Source: Trebonia sp050013875
GTDB taxonomy: Bacteria > Actinomycetota > Actinomycetes > Streptosporangiales > Streptosporangiaceae
Direction: 5' to 3'
Length of the DNA: 64,000 nucleotides
NCBI GenBank assembly: GCA_050013875.1
Contig: JBEKEK010000076.1
Coordinates: 4,715 to 68,714 of the forward strand
A program made the translations under genes and the position numbers. The notes beneath the pieces are model-generated. The model had not been told where the DNA came from and ran no database searches. It worked only from the letters and a program-made list of their open reading frames with translations. Positions 48,592 to 57,252 of the stretch are shown one piece after another (positions within the stretch are counted from its first letter, which is position 1; each line of letters begins with the position of its first letter).

Positions 48592-49563
48592 CTAGAACCA
48601 GGAGGGCCCGTGGGGCGTGTACGGCTTCTCGACTGACTGGATTTCGTCCTCACTGAGCTGAAGGTCGAGGGCGGCGACGGCTTCGGCGAGGTGGTGTGGC
48701 TTGGTCGCGCCGATGATCGGGGCGGAGATGACCGGGTTGCTGAGCACCCACGCCAGCGCGACCTGGGCCATGCTGACGCCGCGGGCTTCGGCGACCTGCT
48801 GGACGGCGTTGACGACCGGCTCGTCGAGGGGTGAGTCGAAGGACTTGACGACGTCATCGACGGTGGAGCGATGTGACTGCTCACCCCACGGGCGCGCCAG
48901 ACGGCCCTTGCCCTGCGGGGAGTAGGGCACCACGCCTACCCCCATGTCCGCGCACATGGGCAGTAGCTCGCGCTCTTCCTGCCGCCGGAGCAGGTTGTAC
49001 TGGTTCTGCATGGCCACGAACCTGGTCCAGCCGCGCAGGTCGGCCAGGTGCTGCATCTTCGCGAACTGCCAGGCGTACATGGAGGAGGCGCCCAGGTAGC
49101 GGACCTTGCCTGCCTTGACGATGTCGTGCAAGGCCTCCATGGTCTCCTCGACCGGTGTGTCCGGATCGAAGCGGTGGATCTGGTACAGGTCGATGTAGTC
49201 GGTGCCGAGCCGGGTCAGCGAGGCGTCGACCTGCTCAAGGACCGCCTTGCGGGAAAGGCCCTGCCCGCCCGGGCCGTCGTGCATCTTGCCGAAGACCTTG
49301 GTCGCCAGCACGATGTCCTCGCGGCGGGAGTACCGCTTGATGGCGCGTCCGACCAGTTCCTCTGAGGTCCCGAGCTGGTAGGTGTTCGCGGTGTCCCAGA
49401 AGGTGATGCCCGCCTCGACGGCCTGGCGGAAGAACGGCTGAGCCGCCTCCTCGTCCAGGGCCCAGCGGTGCGCTCGGGCAGCGGTGGCATCGCCGTAGCT
49501 CATGCAGCCGAGCGCGAGCCGGCTCACTTTCAGGCCGGTGTTACCCAGGCGCGCGTATTCCAT
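48592..49563 (-). CDS. Aldo/keto reductase (YajO/Tas-like)
   Basis: 323 residues beginning MEYARLGNTGLKVSRLALGCMSYG; ATG 49563 has AAGGAG seven bases upstream. The AKR tetrad is intact: Asp and Tyr in FWDTANTYQLGTSEE, Lys in LATKVFG, His in LYQIHRFD. IGATKPHHLAEAVAALDLQLS is the NADPH-binding end. Compared with the gene at 30085, the His is present, so an active reductase is likely. Substrate unknown; relatives reduce a wide range of aldehydes and sugars. It is transcribed alone between the MgtE-like and NACHT genes. Confidence 0.88.
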   Translation of the reverse strand: MEYARLGNTGLKVSRLALGCMSYGDATAARAHRWALDEEAAQPFFRQAVEAGITFWDTANTYQLGTSEELVGRAIKRYSRREDIVLATKVFGKMHDGPGGQGLSRKAVLEQVDASLTRLGTDYIDLYQIHRFDPDTPVEETMEALHDIVKAGKVRYLGASSMYAWQFAKMQHLADLRGWTRFVAMQNQYNLLRRQEERELLPMCADMGVGVVPYSPQGKGRLARPWGEQSHRSTVDDVVKSFDSPLDEPVVNAVQQVAEARGVSMAQVALAWVLSNPVISAPIIGATKPHHLAEAVAALDLQLSEDEIQSVEKPYTPHGPSWF

Positions 49564-49633
49564 CGTGATCTCCTTGCCGGGCGCAGAAACAGCCAGGCCT
49601 TCATGATGGCCGCCGGCCAGCGGGAAGGCATAG

Positions 49634-52600
49634 TCATACGAGGGCGAGGATGATGGACTCGCCGACCGTGGAGTCGCCCTTGCCCCGGCTCTCAACCAGG
49701 GTGACGGTGGCGGCGGCTGACCGCAGCGCACCGGGGGCGCCCGTACCTGCCGTGCCGCCCTCGGTGGCGCCGTCGGCGAGGTCGAGCGCCACAGCTCTCA
49801 GCGCCGCCGCCTCCGGCGGGTCGGGGGGCTGGTGCGTCAGGCCCATCGGCGCGCAGGCGTCCGCCAGGCGGCTGAGCCCGATTGCCTGGTGCCAGCTGGG
49901 AGAGCCGGCCCCTTGCGGGGTGTGTGCTGCCGCCAGCTCACGTAGCCCGTCGGTCAGCGGGCGGCCGAGCTCCGCCGTCAGCTGGGTGGAATCGTCGATC
50001 CCGGCCCGCGACGAGAGCGCGCGCGCGAATGCCAGGTGCGGGTCGCCCGGCGGGCGCTCTCCCGCGCCCGCGGCCGGGTTCGCGGCCAGCACCCGCAGCA
50101 GGGTGCCCGCCAGCGGCCCGTCACCCACCCAGCGCAGCGGCAGTCCGAGGACCCCAGGGACCGGAATCCCCTGGTGGAGAGTGTCGACGCTGGCGAGGGT
50201 GAGATCGGGGGCATGCAGGATGCTGCGCGCGAGGGCGTCGGCGCGGTCGAGACCGGTGCTGTGCACCTGTGCGAGCTCGCGGGCCTGGGGGACATCGAAG
50301 TCGAAGGCGCCGAGGACGTTCAGGTCGAGGTCGATGGCGGCGGCGAGCTCGACGGCGCGGATGTGGCCGAGTTCGAGGGCACCGGTCAGGTCGCTGGCGA
50401 TGGCGTCGGCCAGGCCGCGGGCACGGGTGAGGTCGAGGCTCCGGAGCAGATCAGGGTCGGCGGCGCAGGCGTGCGTGATGACGTCGGCGCGGGTGAGGCC
50501 GAGCGCGTGGGCGTAGGTCAAGACGATGGCGTGGGCATGCGCGTGCATAAGCTCGACCGCGCGTCCGTTGGAGTTGGCGCGGACGGTCAGGTCCCTGTCG
50601 AGGGCGCCGCTCAGAGCCCGGATGTCGTCGAGGTCGCCGGCGATATTCAGGGCGATGTTAAGGACGGCGGCGGTCAGCACCTGGGGCAGTATCGCGGTGT
50701 TCCTTACGTCGCCTGCGATTGCCTGGCTGATGGCGGCGCCGGTCAGCGCGTGCGGGTGCGCCTGACCGGGGCGGAGCCATAGTTCCGAAGGCGACTGAGT
50801 CCACGCGGACGTCACGGCGGCCGGGAGCTGACCGGCGAGAGCGCCGGCGATGGCCTCCTGTTTGAGTTCGTCGTGGCGCGGCAGCCTGACCTCGACACCG
50901 GTAACGGTGGCGGTGATCGAGTTCAGCCACTTGACGAAGGCCCGCGCCTCGGTACCCCACATGCCGGTGGCGGGCTGGTCGGTGTGCGGGTCGCACGGGC
51001 TGTCGGGCGGGGGCGCCTTGGTGTCCTTGAGGAAGATCCAGTACAGGTCGGCGGGAACGGGCCGGGCGCAGATCCTGGTCCCGCTGGCGGTGATCAGGGT
51101 CCGGCGGATGAGCCGCGCGGCCAGCGCCCCGGCGATCAGCCGCCGGTGCCCGGGTGAGCTGTCCGGCTCGTACGCCCGCTCGCGTTCCCGGTCGAGCCGC
51201 CGGCGCAGCTCGGGATCGATCTCGGCGTTGGCCTCGTCGCAGTCGAAGGCGAGCGTGAGGGCGGGGATCGTGCCGCTTTCCAGGCAGGCGCGGACGATCG
51301 GGCTGGCGTCGGCGCTCGCCGCATACAGCAGGATGGTCTCGTGCCACCAGGGGTCGCTGACGTTGTCGGCCAGGCTTTTCACCAGGTCGGGGGTGGCGCT
51401 GACGTGCCGGGCGGCCAGGTACTCCTGGAACGTCAGGTGGGTGAAGGCGTACCGGCCGGCCGTCGCCTCGGTGAACAGGCCGTTGCGCGACATGTCGTCG
51501 AGAAACGCCGCGCCGGTGACCGCGGCGGAGAAGCGCTCAAGTGAGGGCCCGAGGATCTCAAGGACGCGGTCGGCCGGGAGGTCAGTGACGCGCTCGCGCA
51601 TCATCTGGTAGGCCAGCGCGGCCAGCAGCGTCTGCTTGGCCGGCCAGGACAGCAGTTCCGGCAGGTCCTTGGCCTGACTGCGGCGCGAAAGGAGGACCTG
51701 GCAGATCTCACCGTAGAGGTCGGCGCGGCTGCCGGGCAGCGCACCGCGGTACCGGTGCGCGGTGGCGATCATCGTCAGCAGCAGTGGATTGGTGGACAGC
51801 TCACGCAGCGCCGGATGCTCCTGGAGCAGGAAACTGAGCCTGGCGGCCGACTCGCGGGCCCGCAGCCGCACGGCGCGCCGCGCGGTCCGGCCGGAGGCGC
51901 CGGTCGCGTGCCGTTCGGCGGCCAGGCACCAGCGATCAAGGAAGAGCTGCACCTGCTCGGCCGTGAACGGCCTGACCACCAGGACGTCCGCCTGCGCGGT
52001 CAGCGAGCCGGGCAGGCCGAAGGACCGGGAGGTGACCACGAAGTGGTTGCCCGGGTTGGCGGCGATCTGCCGCTGGACCCAGTCGGCCACGGCGAGGCGG
52101 TCCTCGTCCCTGGCGATCTCATCCAGGCCGTCGAGCAGGACCAGGCACCGGCCTCGGCCGAGCTGGCGCTCCCACCAGCCGCCGGGTTCTTTGCCCGCCG
52201 CCCGGCCGACCGCGGCCCGCGCCACATCCGGCAGCGAGACCGCCTGATCGGCGACGATCCGCCCGGCCTGCTCGCGCAGCGCGAGCAAGATGGGAACCCG
52301 CCTTCGGTTCAGGTGCCCGCGCACCGCCGCCCGGGCGCTGCGCCGGGCCGCGTGGGCGAGCAGAGTGCTCTTGCCGCTTCCGGGCTGCCCGACCAGCGCG
52401 AGGACCACCCGCGAGCGGCCATCGAGAAGTTCGCTGACCGAGCGCCGCTCCGACGTGTCCTGCGTCGCCTGGACGATCGCGGTCCCCGATGCCTCGTGGG
52501 GTGCCCGGCTGACCAGCGCGACATCGACGTAGACGTCGCCCAGTTCCGGGATGTGATCGCCGCCGGTCGCGAGATCCTGCGCGTCGACGTACTTGAGCGA

Positions 52601-52777
52601 ATCAAGCACCCAGCGCCGGTACCGGTAGCCATAGCCCGGAACGGCCGATGCCCGCACCAGCTGTTGCCAAGCTCTCGCAGTCAAAATTGGGCCCCCGGCA
52701 CACCTCGGACATCCAAGCTCCCAAGCTAGCCCATTGCCCGTCTCTGGGCGAAGGAGCCCTGGCGCGTCGTAAGGCAT
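49634..52777 (-). CDS. NACHT-type STAND ATPase with FGE-like segment and helical repeats
   Basis: About 1047 residues. Residues 1-125 form an N-terminal region (key GDHIPELGDVYVDVALV); then the NACHT ATPase with Walker A GQPGSGKST (130-138), Walker B CLVLLDGLDEIA, and TSRSFGLPG. A helical winged region follows (NGLFTEATAGRYAFTHLTFQEYLAARHV, key THLTFQEYLAA). Near residues 590-700 a segment with DLYWIFLKD, TGMWGTEARAFVKWLNS and VRLPRHDE resembles the formylglycine-generating-enzyme-like fold. The C-terminus has irregular Leu/Ala/Asp repeats (ALDRDL, SLDLTRARGLADAIASDL). It is a sensor-type ATPase, possibly for defence; no partner effector is adjacent. ATG 52777 lacks a clear ribosome site, so the start may be farther downstream (TTG at the ILTARAWQQL region). 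Confidence 0.75.
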   Translation of the reverse strand: MPYDAPGLLRPETGNGLAWELGCPRCAGGPILTARAWQQLVRASAVPGYGYRYRRWVLDSLKYVDAQDLATGGDHIPELGDVYVDVALVSRAPHEASGTAIVQATQDTSERRSVSELLDGRSRVVLALVGQPGSGKSTLLAHAARRSARAAVRGHLNRRRVPILLALREQAGRIVADQAVSLPDVARAAVGRAAGKEPGGWWERQLGRGRCLVLLDGLDEIARDEDRLAVADWVQRQIAANPGNHFVVTSRSFGLPGSLTAQADVLVVRPFTAEQVQLFLDRWCLAAERHATGASGRTARRAVRLRARESAARLSFLLQEHPALRELSTNPLLLTMIATAHRYRGALPGSRADLYGEICQVLLSRRSQAKDLPELLSWPAKQTLLAALAYQMMRERVTDLPADRVLEILGPSLERFSAAVTGAAFLDDMSRNGLFTEATAGRYAFTHLTFQEYLAARHVSATPDLVKSLADNVSDPWWHETILLYAASADASPIVRACLESGTIPALTLAFDCDEANAEIDPELRRRLDRERERAYEPDSSPGHRRLIAGALAARLIRRTLITASGTRICARPVPADLYWIFLKDTKAPPPDSPCDPHTDQPATGMWGTEARAFVKWLNSITATVTGVEVRLPRHDELKQEAIAGALAGQLPAAVTSAWTQSPSELWLRPGQAHPHALTGAAISQAIAGDVRNTAILPQVLTAAVLNIALNIAGDLDDIRALSGALDRDLTVRANSNGRAVELMHAHAHAIVLTYAHALGLTRADVITHACAADPDLLRSLDLTRARGLADAIASDLTGALELGHIRAVELAAAIDLDLNVLGAFDFDVPQARELAQVHSTGLDRADALARSILHAPDLTLASVDTLHQGIPVPGVLGLPLRWVGDGPLAGTLLRVLAANPAAGAGERPPGDPHLAFARALSSRAGIDDSTQLTAELGRPLTDGLRELAAAHTPQGAGSPSWHQAIGLSRLADACAPMGLTHQPPDPPEAAALRAVALDLADGATEGGTAGTGAPGALRSAAATVTLVESRGKGDSTVGESIILALV

Positions 52778-52862
52778 ATTTCGCGATAAAACGCGGCGAG
52801 ACGCCCGTCGTGCCTGGCGGACCCGGCGCAAGCCGCTCACGCGTTCTGGTGCGGCGAGGTTG

Positions 52863-53768
52863 CTAAGCGCCGGGGTTCGGGCTGGCCAGCGCCAGGCGAG
52901 CGGCGCTGACGTCCTGGCGGCCGTGCCCGGCGGCGACCGCGGCATGCCATTGCCCTGACAACGCGGCCAGCAGCGGTGGCGCCTCGCCGCCGACGGCACT
53001 GATCGCGAGGTCTACGTCCTTCAGCGCCCACTCGAGCGGGAACTCCGCGGCATAGTCCTGCCGGTCCATCTTGTGCAGCTTGGCGTCGGCGATCGGCGCG
53101 TCTAGCGGGCCGCCCTCGATGACCTCGGCAAGCTGCTCGTGACCGATACCGAGGCGATCAGCGAGTTCCATGGTCTCCGCCACGCCCTCAATGAGGATGG
53201 ACATGTAGGCATTGACAAGCAGCTTGACCTGGCTGCCGCGGCCGGCCTGGCCCAGCCACACGGTCTTGCGGCCGATCGCATCGAACGCCGGGCGCACCGC
53301 ACTGGCGGCGGCGTCGGGCCCTGACGCCAGGATCAGCAGCTGCCCCTGTTCGGCCGGTGCCTTACTGCCCGACACCGGGGCGTCCACGAACATGACGCCG
53401 GGCCGCTGCGCGGCCAGCCTGGCAGCGAAACGCCTGGTGGCCTCGACCCCGATGGTGCCCATCTGCGCCCACACACATCCGTCCGCGAAGGCCTCGGCCA
53501 CGCCGCCGTCGAAAATCACCGCCTCCGCCACGTCGGCGGTGGGGAGCATGGTGATCACCACCCCGGCGTCGCGCGCGGCGTCCTGAGCTGACGCCGCGGC
53601 TATCGCCCCCGACTCAGCGAGCGAGGAGGTGACCGCGGGCGACCGGTCCCATACGCGGGTGTCCAGCCCCGCGGCGGCCAGGCGTCGGGTCATGGCCGAG
53701 CCCATAATCCCGGCGCCGATGACCGCTACCGCCGGGGCGGCGGCATCGCCGTTCTTTGTCTGTGCCAT
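52863..53768 (-). CDS. 3-hydroxyisobutyrate dehydrogenase-like NAD(P) oxidoreductase
   Basis: 301 residues of the beta-hydroxyacid dehydrogenase family. ATG 53768 lies after TGAGGCA; the open frame upstream is non-coding. Motifs: VAVIGAGIMGSAMTRRLAAAG (Rossmann), FVDAPVSGSKAPAEQGQLLIL (substrate-binding), and GSQVKLLVNAYM with the catalytic Lys. The family oxidises 3-hydroxyisobutyrate (valine breakdown), tartronate semialdehyde, or reduces imines. The valine-linked role would fit the mutase operon elsewhere in the window, but they are not neighbours. Subclass cannot be fixed by sequence reading alone. Confidence 0.82.
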   Translation of the reverse strand: MAQTKNGDAAAPAVAVIGAGIMGSAMTRRLAAAGLDTRVWDRSPAVTSSLAESGAIAAASAQDAARDAGVVITMLPTADVAEAVIFDGGVAEAFADGCVWAQMGTIGVEATRRFAARLAAQRPGVMFVDAPVSGSKAPAEQGQLLILASGPDAAASAVRPAFDAIGRKTVWLGQAGRGSQVKLLVNAYMSILIEGVAETMELADRLGIGHEQLAEVIEGGPLDAPIADAKLHKMDRQDYAAEFPLEWALKDVDLAISAVGGEAPPLLAALSGQWHAAVAAGHGRQDVSAARLALASPNPGA

Positions 53769-53917
53769 TGCCTCATTCCCTTCTGCTTCCCCCGCTCCGC
53801 CTTCCCCCGCGGGAACATGCCCCGCACAGTCGGAAACGAAGCAGGGTTGCCGGTGCGCAACTGTGGCGGCTATCCCAGCTTCTGGACCGGGTTGGTGTCG
53901 ATTAATCTGACAGCGGA

Positions 53918-53945
53918 GGGAAACGCAAGCTGACAAGCGAAGGTT
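53918..53945 (+). promoter_or_regulatory. Possible SigR-like promoter of the peroxiredoxin gene
   Basis: GGGAAA (53918-53923) and GTT (53943-53945) are separated by 19 bp. The sigma-R/SigH class, which responds to thiol oxidation in actinobacteria, uses GGGAAT or GGAAT, a spacer of about 18, and GTT. The match is good but not perfect. A transcript would start about 80 bases before the peroxiredoxin ATG. The overlapping direct repeats may be regulator sites. Confidence 0.4.
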
Positions 53946-53985
53946 CAGGGAGCGCCGGATCCGTAGAGTCTCAGCTGACAAGCGA
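53928..53985. repeat. Two copies of a 13-bp direct repeat upstream of the peroxiredoxin gene
   Basis: AGCTGACAAGCGA occurs at 53928-53940 and again, exactly, at 53973-53985, 45 bp apart start to start. The second copy ends 48 bp before the ATG of the peroxiredoxin gene. Direct repeats of this kind are often operator pairs or duplicated promoter elements. Confidence 0.6.
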
Positions 53986-54033
53986 GACCGCGCTGCCGGC
54001 GTTGGACCTGCATCACTCGAATGGAGACTCACG

Positions 54034-54690
54034 ATGAGCTTGACGATCGGTGACACTGCCCCGGACTTCACCGCCCAGACCACCGAAGGCGAGATCAACT
54101 TCCACGACTGGATCGGCGACTCCTGGGCCGTCCTGTTTTCGCACCCGAAGGACTTCACCCCGATCTGCACGACCGAGCTCGGCTACATGGCCTCCATCAA
54201 GCCGGAGTTCGACCGTCGCGGCGTGAAGGTCATAGCCCTGTCGGTGGACCCCATCGAGAAGCACGCCGGCTGGGCCGCCGACATCGAGGAGACGCAGGGC
54301 ACCGCGCCGAATTACCCCATGATCGGCGACTCTGACTTCACCATCTCCAAGGCCTACGGGATGCTGGGCGCCGACGTCAGCGGCGACCCGGCCGACCGCA
54401 CGGCGGCCGACAACCAGACCGTGCGCAGCGTCTTCGTGATCGGCCCGGACAAGAAGATCAAGCTGATCATGCTCTACCCGATGACGACCGGCCGCAATTT
54501 CGACGAGATCCTGCGGGTGATCGACTCGCTGCAGCTCACCGCCAAGCACAAGGTCGCCACCCCCGCCAACTGGAAGCAGGGCGACGACGTCGTGATCGCC
54601 GGCTCGGTCTCAAACGACGCCGCCAAGGAGCTCTTCGGCAGCTGGGAGGAGCCCAAGCCCTACATCCGGATCGTCCCGCAGCCGTCCTGA
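54034..54690 (+). CDS. 1-Cys peroxiredoxin (Prx6-type)
   Basis: 218 residues with the peroxiredoxin active site HPKDFTPICTTEL: peroxidatic Cys45 with Pro and Thr in place (PxxxTxxC). There is no resolving Cys in the C-terminal domain, and the length and the C-terminal ANWKQGDDVVIAGSVSNDAAKELFG domain define the Prx6/1-Cys class. It reduces hydrogen peroxide and alkyl or phospholipid hydroperoxides using an external thiol donor. GGAGA precedes the ATG. The upstream region with GGGAAA-N19-GTT and direct repeats fits oxidative stress control. A strong hairpin terminator follows the stop. Confidence 0.93.
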   Translation: MSLTIGDTAPDFTAQTTEGEINFHDWIGDSWAVLFSHPKDFTPICTTELGYMASIKPEFDRRGVKVIALSVDPIEKHAGWAADIEETQGTAPNYPMIGDSDFTISKAYGMLGADVSGDPADRTAADNQTVRSVFVIGPDKKIKLIMLYPMTTGRNFDEILRVIDSLQLTAKHKVATPANWKQGDDVVIAGSVSNDAAKELFGSWEEPKPYIRIVPQPS

Positions 54691-54699
54691 CCCGGCCGC

Positions 54700-54741
54700 G
54701 GCTGACCTGGACCCGGCGGGGAGGCCGGGTCTAGGTCAGCC
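54700..54741. terminator. 18-bp bidirectional hairpin terminator
   Basis: GGCTGACCTGGACCCGGC (54700-54717) pairs with GCCGGGTCTAGGTCAGCC (54724-54741) with one G-U type wobble and a six-base loop. It starts ten bases after the peroxiredoxin stop; its right arm includes the last codons of the convergent GAF-ANTAR gene. It is the strongest terminator-like structure in the window. Confidence 0.85.
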
Positions 54742-55483
54742 GTCTGTCCCGTACTGCTCTACGCGGGCCGCCGACGGCGGGGGCAGTGATGACCTGAGTG
54801 CCGTCGACGAAGGCGCGGGCGAGGTCGGACAGTCGCTGATTGCGGTTGCGGGCCTGGTCGCGCAGCAAGCTGAACGCCTGGTTGACGTCGATTCCCAGCC
54901 GCTCGGCGAGTTTGCCCTTGGCCTGCTCGATGACAACCCGGCTGTTCAGCGCGGTCTGCAGCTGCTCGTTGAGGGTGTCGCTGCGGCGCATGCTGCGCTC
55001 GTGCAGCAGGCTGATGGTGGCCACGTCAGCCAGCGCCTGGCCGACGTGCACAACGTCGGCGTCGAAGGCGCCGGCCGTGCCCCGGAAGAGGTTGAGCGCG
55101 CCGATGACCTGGTCGCGCAGCCGCATCGGCAGGGCCTGCACGGCCGAGAAGCCGGCCTGTTCGGCGGCCTCGGCAAACCGCGGCCAGCGCTGCTCAGCAC
55201 TCAGGTCGGCGGCTGATACCGGCCGGCCGGACCGGAAGCAGTCCAGGCAGGGTCCCTGGTCGCTTTGCAGCTGGAACAGCTCAAGCAGCCGGGCGGCCTC
55301 GCTGGAGGCGGCCACCACGCGCAGTTCGCCGCGCGGGTCGGCCAGCAGCAGCCCGGCGGCGGAAACGTTCAGCAGCTCAACGCTGCGCGTGGTCAGTACA
55401 TGCAGGAAGTCGATGAGATCGAAATCGGCGACCATGGTGTCAGTAAGCTCGACGAAAGTCTCCGATAGCAGCTGTCCGTCCAT
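54731..55483 (-). CDS. GAF-ANTAR RNA-binding antiterminator
   Basis: 250 residues from ATG 55483 (GGAGAGAGAG upstream). N-terminal GAF domain (about 15-165: FDLIDFLHVLTTRSVELLNVSAAGLLLADPRGELRV, key SAAGLLLADP; SDQGPCLDCFRSGRPV) followed by the ANTAR helices (about 170-235: LQTALNSRVVIEQAKGKLAERLGIDVNQAFSLLRDQAR, key VIEQAKGKLAERLGI). ANTAR proteins bind paired hairpins in nascent RNA and prevent termination; the GAF part senses a small ligand or redox state. A GTG at 55558 overlaps the stop of the upstream GAF-ANTAR gene, so coupling is possible even if translation begins at 55483. Confidence 0.85.
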   Translation of the reverse strand: MDGQLLSETFVELTDTMVADFDLIDFLHVLTTRSVELLNVSAAGLLLADPRGELRVVAASSEAARLLELFQLQSDQGPCLDCFRSGRPVSAADLSAEQRWPRFAEAAEQAGFSAVQALPMRLRDQVIGALNLFRGTAGAFDADVVHVGQALADVATISLLHERSMRRSDTLNEQLQTALNSRVVIEQAKGKLAERLGIDVNQAFSLLRDQARNRNQRLSDLARAFVDGTQVITAPAVGGPRRAVRDRRLT

Positions 55484-55554
55484 GTGCTCTCTCTCCACGA
55501 AATCAGCCAAGCGTGCCGCGGACCCGCAACGGCGTGCAGACGTCAGTGCGTGCC

Positions 55555-56313
55555 TCACGTCTTGTCACCCAGGGGCAGATCAGGATCAGGAAATAGCCGC
55601 AGGCGGCGCGCTACGATGTCGCGGGCGACATCGGCCAGCTGAATGTCGTTGACATAAGCATAGGCGCGCAACCGCGCGAACGCGTCTGTGATGTTCACGC
55701 CGAGCTGCTCGGTGAGCATGCCGGAGGCCTGGTCGATCTCCGCCCGGTGCGAAGCCAGGCCCGCGGGCTGGCCGCCGGGGCCGAATTCTGCCGCGGCCCC
55801 TCCCGAGGCCCCGTCCTGCGCGTCGAGCAGCAGCATGGTGGCGGTATCGGCGAAGACCAGCGCGTCCCCGAACTGGAAGCCACTCAACGGACCGGGCCGG
55901 TCCCGGTACAGGCCAAGCACCCCGGCCCGGATCGCCCCGATCACCAGCGGGAACGCGAAGATCGCGGCCGCCCCGGCCATAGTCGCGGCCGGGGCGAACG
56001 CCGGCCAGCGGGTTCCCGATTCCGCGTCGGCCAGGTCCGAGGCCAGCACCGGGCCGCTGGACGCGGACGCGTCAAGCAAGGGTCCTTCGCCGAGGGTCAG
56101 CTGCAGGTCGGCGAGCTGCCTGCCGATCTCGTCGGTCACTTGCATCAGATGGCCCGCCTGCGCGTCCAGGGCGGCGCTCAGCCAGGCGCCGGTGACCTCA
56201 ACCCCGGGAACCACCGCCGCGCATACGTCTGCGGCCGACACCCGCCCGCCGCGCGCGGCCGCCTGGTCCGCGACCAGTCCCCAGACCCGCCCGCGTCGCC
56301 GGATATACGTCAT
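55555..56313 (-). CDS. Second GAF-ANTAR protein
   Basis: 252 residues with a GAF domain (GAWLSAALDAQAGHLMQVTDEIGRQLADLQLTLGEGPLLD; key LGEGPLLDA; later GVLGLYRDRPGPL) and C-terminal ANTAR helices (EIDQASGMLTEQLGVNITDAFARLRAYAYVNDI; key QASGMLTEQLGV). It is in tandem with the gene at 54731-55483 and probably co-transcribed. Two tandem ANTAR proteins could respond to different signals and recognise similar RNA targets. No clear ribosome site precedes ATG 56313; the next likely start is a GTG close by (VWGLVADQ). Confidence 0.8.
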   Translation of the reverse strand: MTYIRRRGRVWGLVADQAAARGGRVSAADVCAAVVPGVEVTGAWLSAALDAQAGHLMQVTDEIGRQLADLQLTLGEGPLLDASASSGPVLASDLADAESGTRWPAFAPAATMAGAAAIFAFPLVIGAIRAGVLGLYRDRPGPLSGFQFGDALVFADTATMLLLDAQDGASGGAAAEFGPGGQPAGLASHRAEIDQASGMLTEQLGVNITDAFARLRAYAYVNDIQLADVARDIVARRLRLFPDPDLPLGDKT

Positions 56314-56425
56314 CCGCGCTGTCCGCCGCGCAGCGGCACCAGTTCCTGGCGGCGGGGCAGTGTCATCGGGTTTCGCTCATCAGATTTTCCTCGCGTGACT
56401 CGACTGGGTCACCAAGGTCTGGAGC

Positions 56426-56435
56426 GACAATTGTC
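56426..56435. promoter_or_regulatory. Palindrome upstream of the GAF-ANTAR operon
   Basis: GACAATTGTC, a perfect ten-base palindrome, with a neighbouring TCAGG-ATCAC-CCTGA repeat (56434-56448). Both lie in the 255-bp spacer upstream of the GAF-ANTAR pair, where the promoter is expected. Function is not shown. Confidence 0.4.
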
Positions 56436-56568
56436 AGGATCACCCTGAAATAACCGTCCCAGCGAGCAAGGACGGCTCTTGGTATGACCGTACGCTCTGC
56501 GTGCAGCTAGCGGTAGGGGCACCCGGCCGGCCATCCCGCATCCGCCCCGGAGTAATCGCCGTGAGCCG

Positions 56569-57252
56569 TCAGCTAGCGGAGATCACCCGGCCGGCCCGGT
56601 CCCGGCGCGTTTGAGTATCTGGTTTGGCATAGCGGCAGTGCAGCGCGATCGCAGCGCTGGAGACAGCCGCCCACCCGCACCACACGGAAGCGAACCCGGA
56701 GATGGTCAGCCGGGCTATGACGATGACGGCAACGAGATTGACGGCACCGAAGATAACGACGTTGCGGTAACCAGAGAACAGCAGCGGCCCGCACACGGCT
56801 ACGACATACAGAGCGACGACCAGGAGGCCGTCGGGGATCTTGATGCTGTAGGACAGGTGATACGGAGCGAGCTCCACCCCGACCGGCCCACGCACCATGG
56901 CCGCGAGCAGTACCGCCGCGATCACGATTCCGGTCAGCGCGAAGGGCACCATCATCGCCTTCCGCCGCCTCGTGGGCTCGAGCGCGATGACGGCCAGCGG
57001 GATGAACACGGGCAGCACCACAAAGGCGATCAGCAAGTAGGCCCAGAGCGCCACGTGACCGATCTCACGCGGTACATGGCCCTGCAGCCACAGCCAGACA
57101 AGCGCCTCGATGAACTGGTGGGCACCTAGCAGCAAGGGAATCCATGCCAGGGCGACGAGTTCGCGGCGGCGGCGGACGTGGCGGACCGCATCGATCCCGA
57201 TCGCGCAGATCAGCAGGCCGCCGGCGACGTCAGCCTGAGGCGAGAAGCACAC
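56569..57252 (-). CDS. Six-helix membrane protein (DUF6629-like)
   Basis: 227 residues starting MCFSPQADV, followed by at least six hydrophobic helices (LLICAIGIDAV, LVALAWIPLLLGAHQFIEALVWLWL, ALWAYLLIAFVVLPVFIPLAVIAL, and others). The MCFSxxAD start and LGxHQFIEAxVW motif mark a conserved family of uncharacterised bacterial integral membrane proteins. Orientation and function are not known. It is divergent from the sigma factor gene. Confidence 0.75.
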   Translation of the reverse strand: MCFSPQADVAGGLLICAIGIDAVRHVRRRRELVALAWIPLLLGAHQFIEALVWLWLQGHVPREIGHVALWAYLLIAFVVLPVFIPLAVIALEPTRRRKAMMVPFALTGIVIAAVLLAAMVRGPVGVELAPYHLSYSIKIPDGLLVVALYVVAVCGPLLFSGYRNVVIFGAVNLVAVIVIARLTISGFASVWCGWAAVSSAAIALHCRYAKPDTQTRRDRAGRVISAS

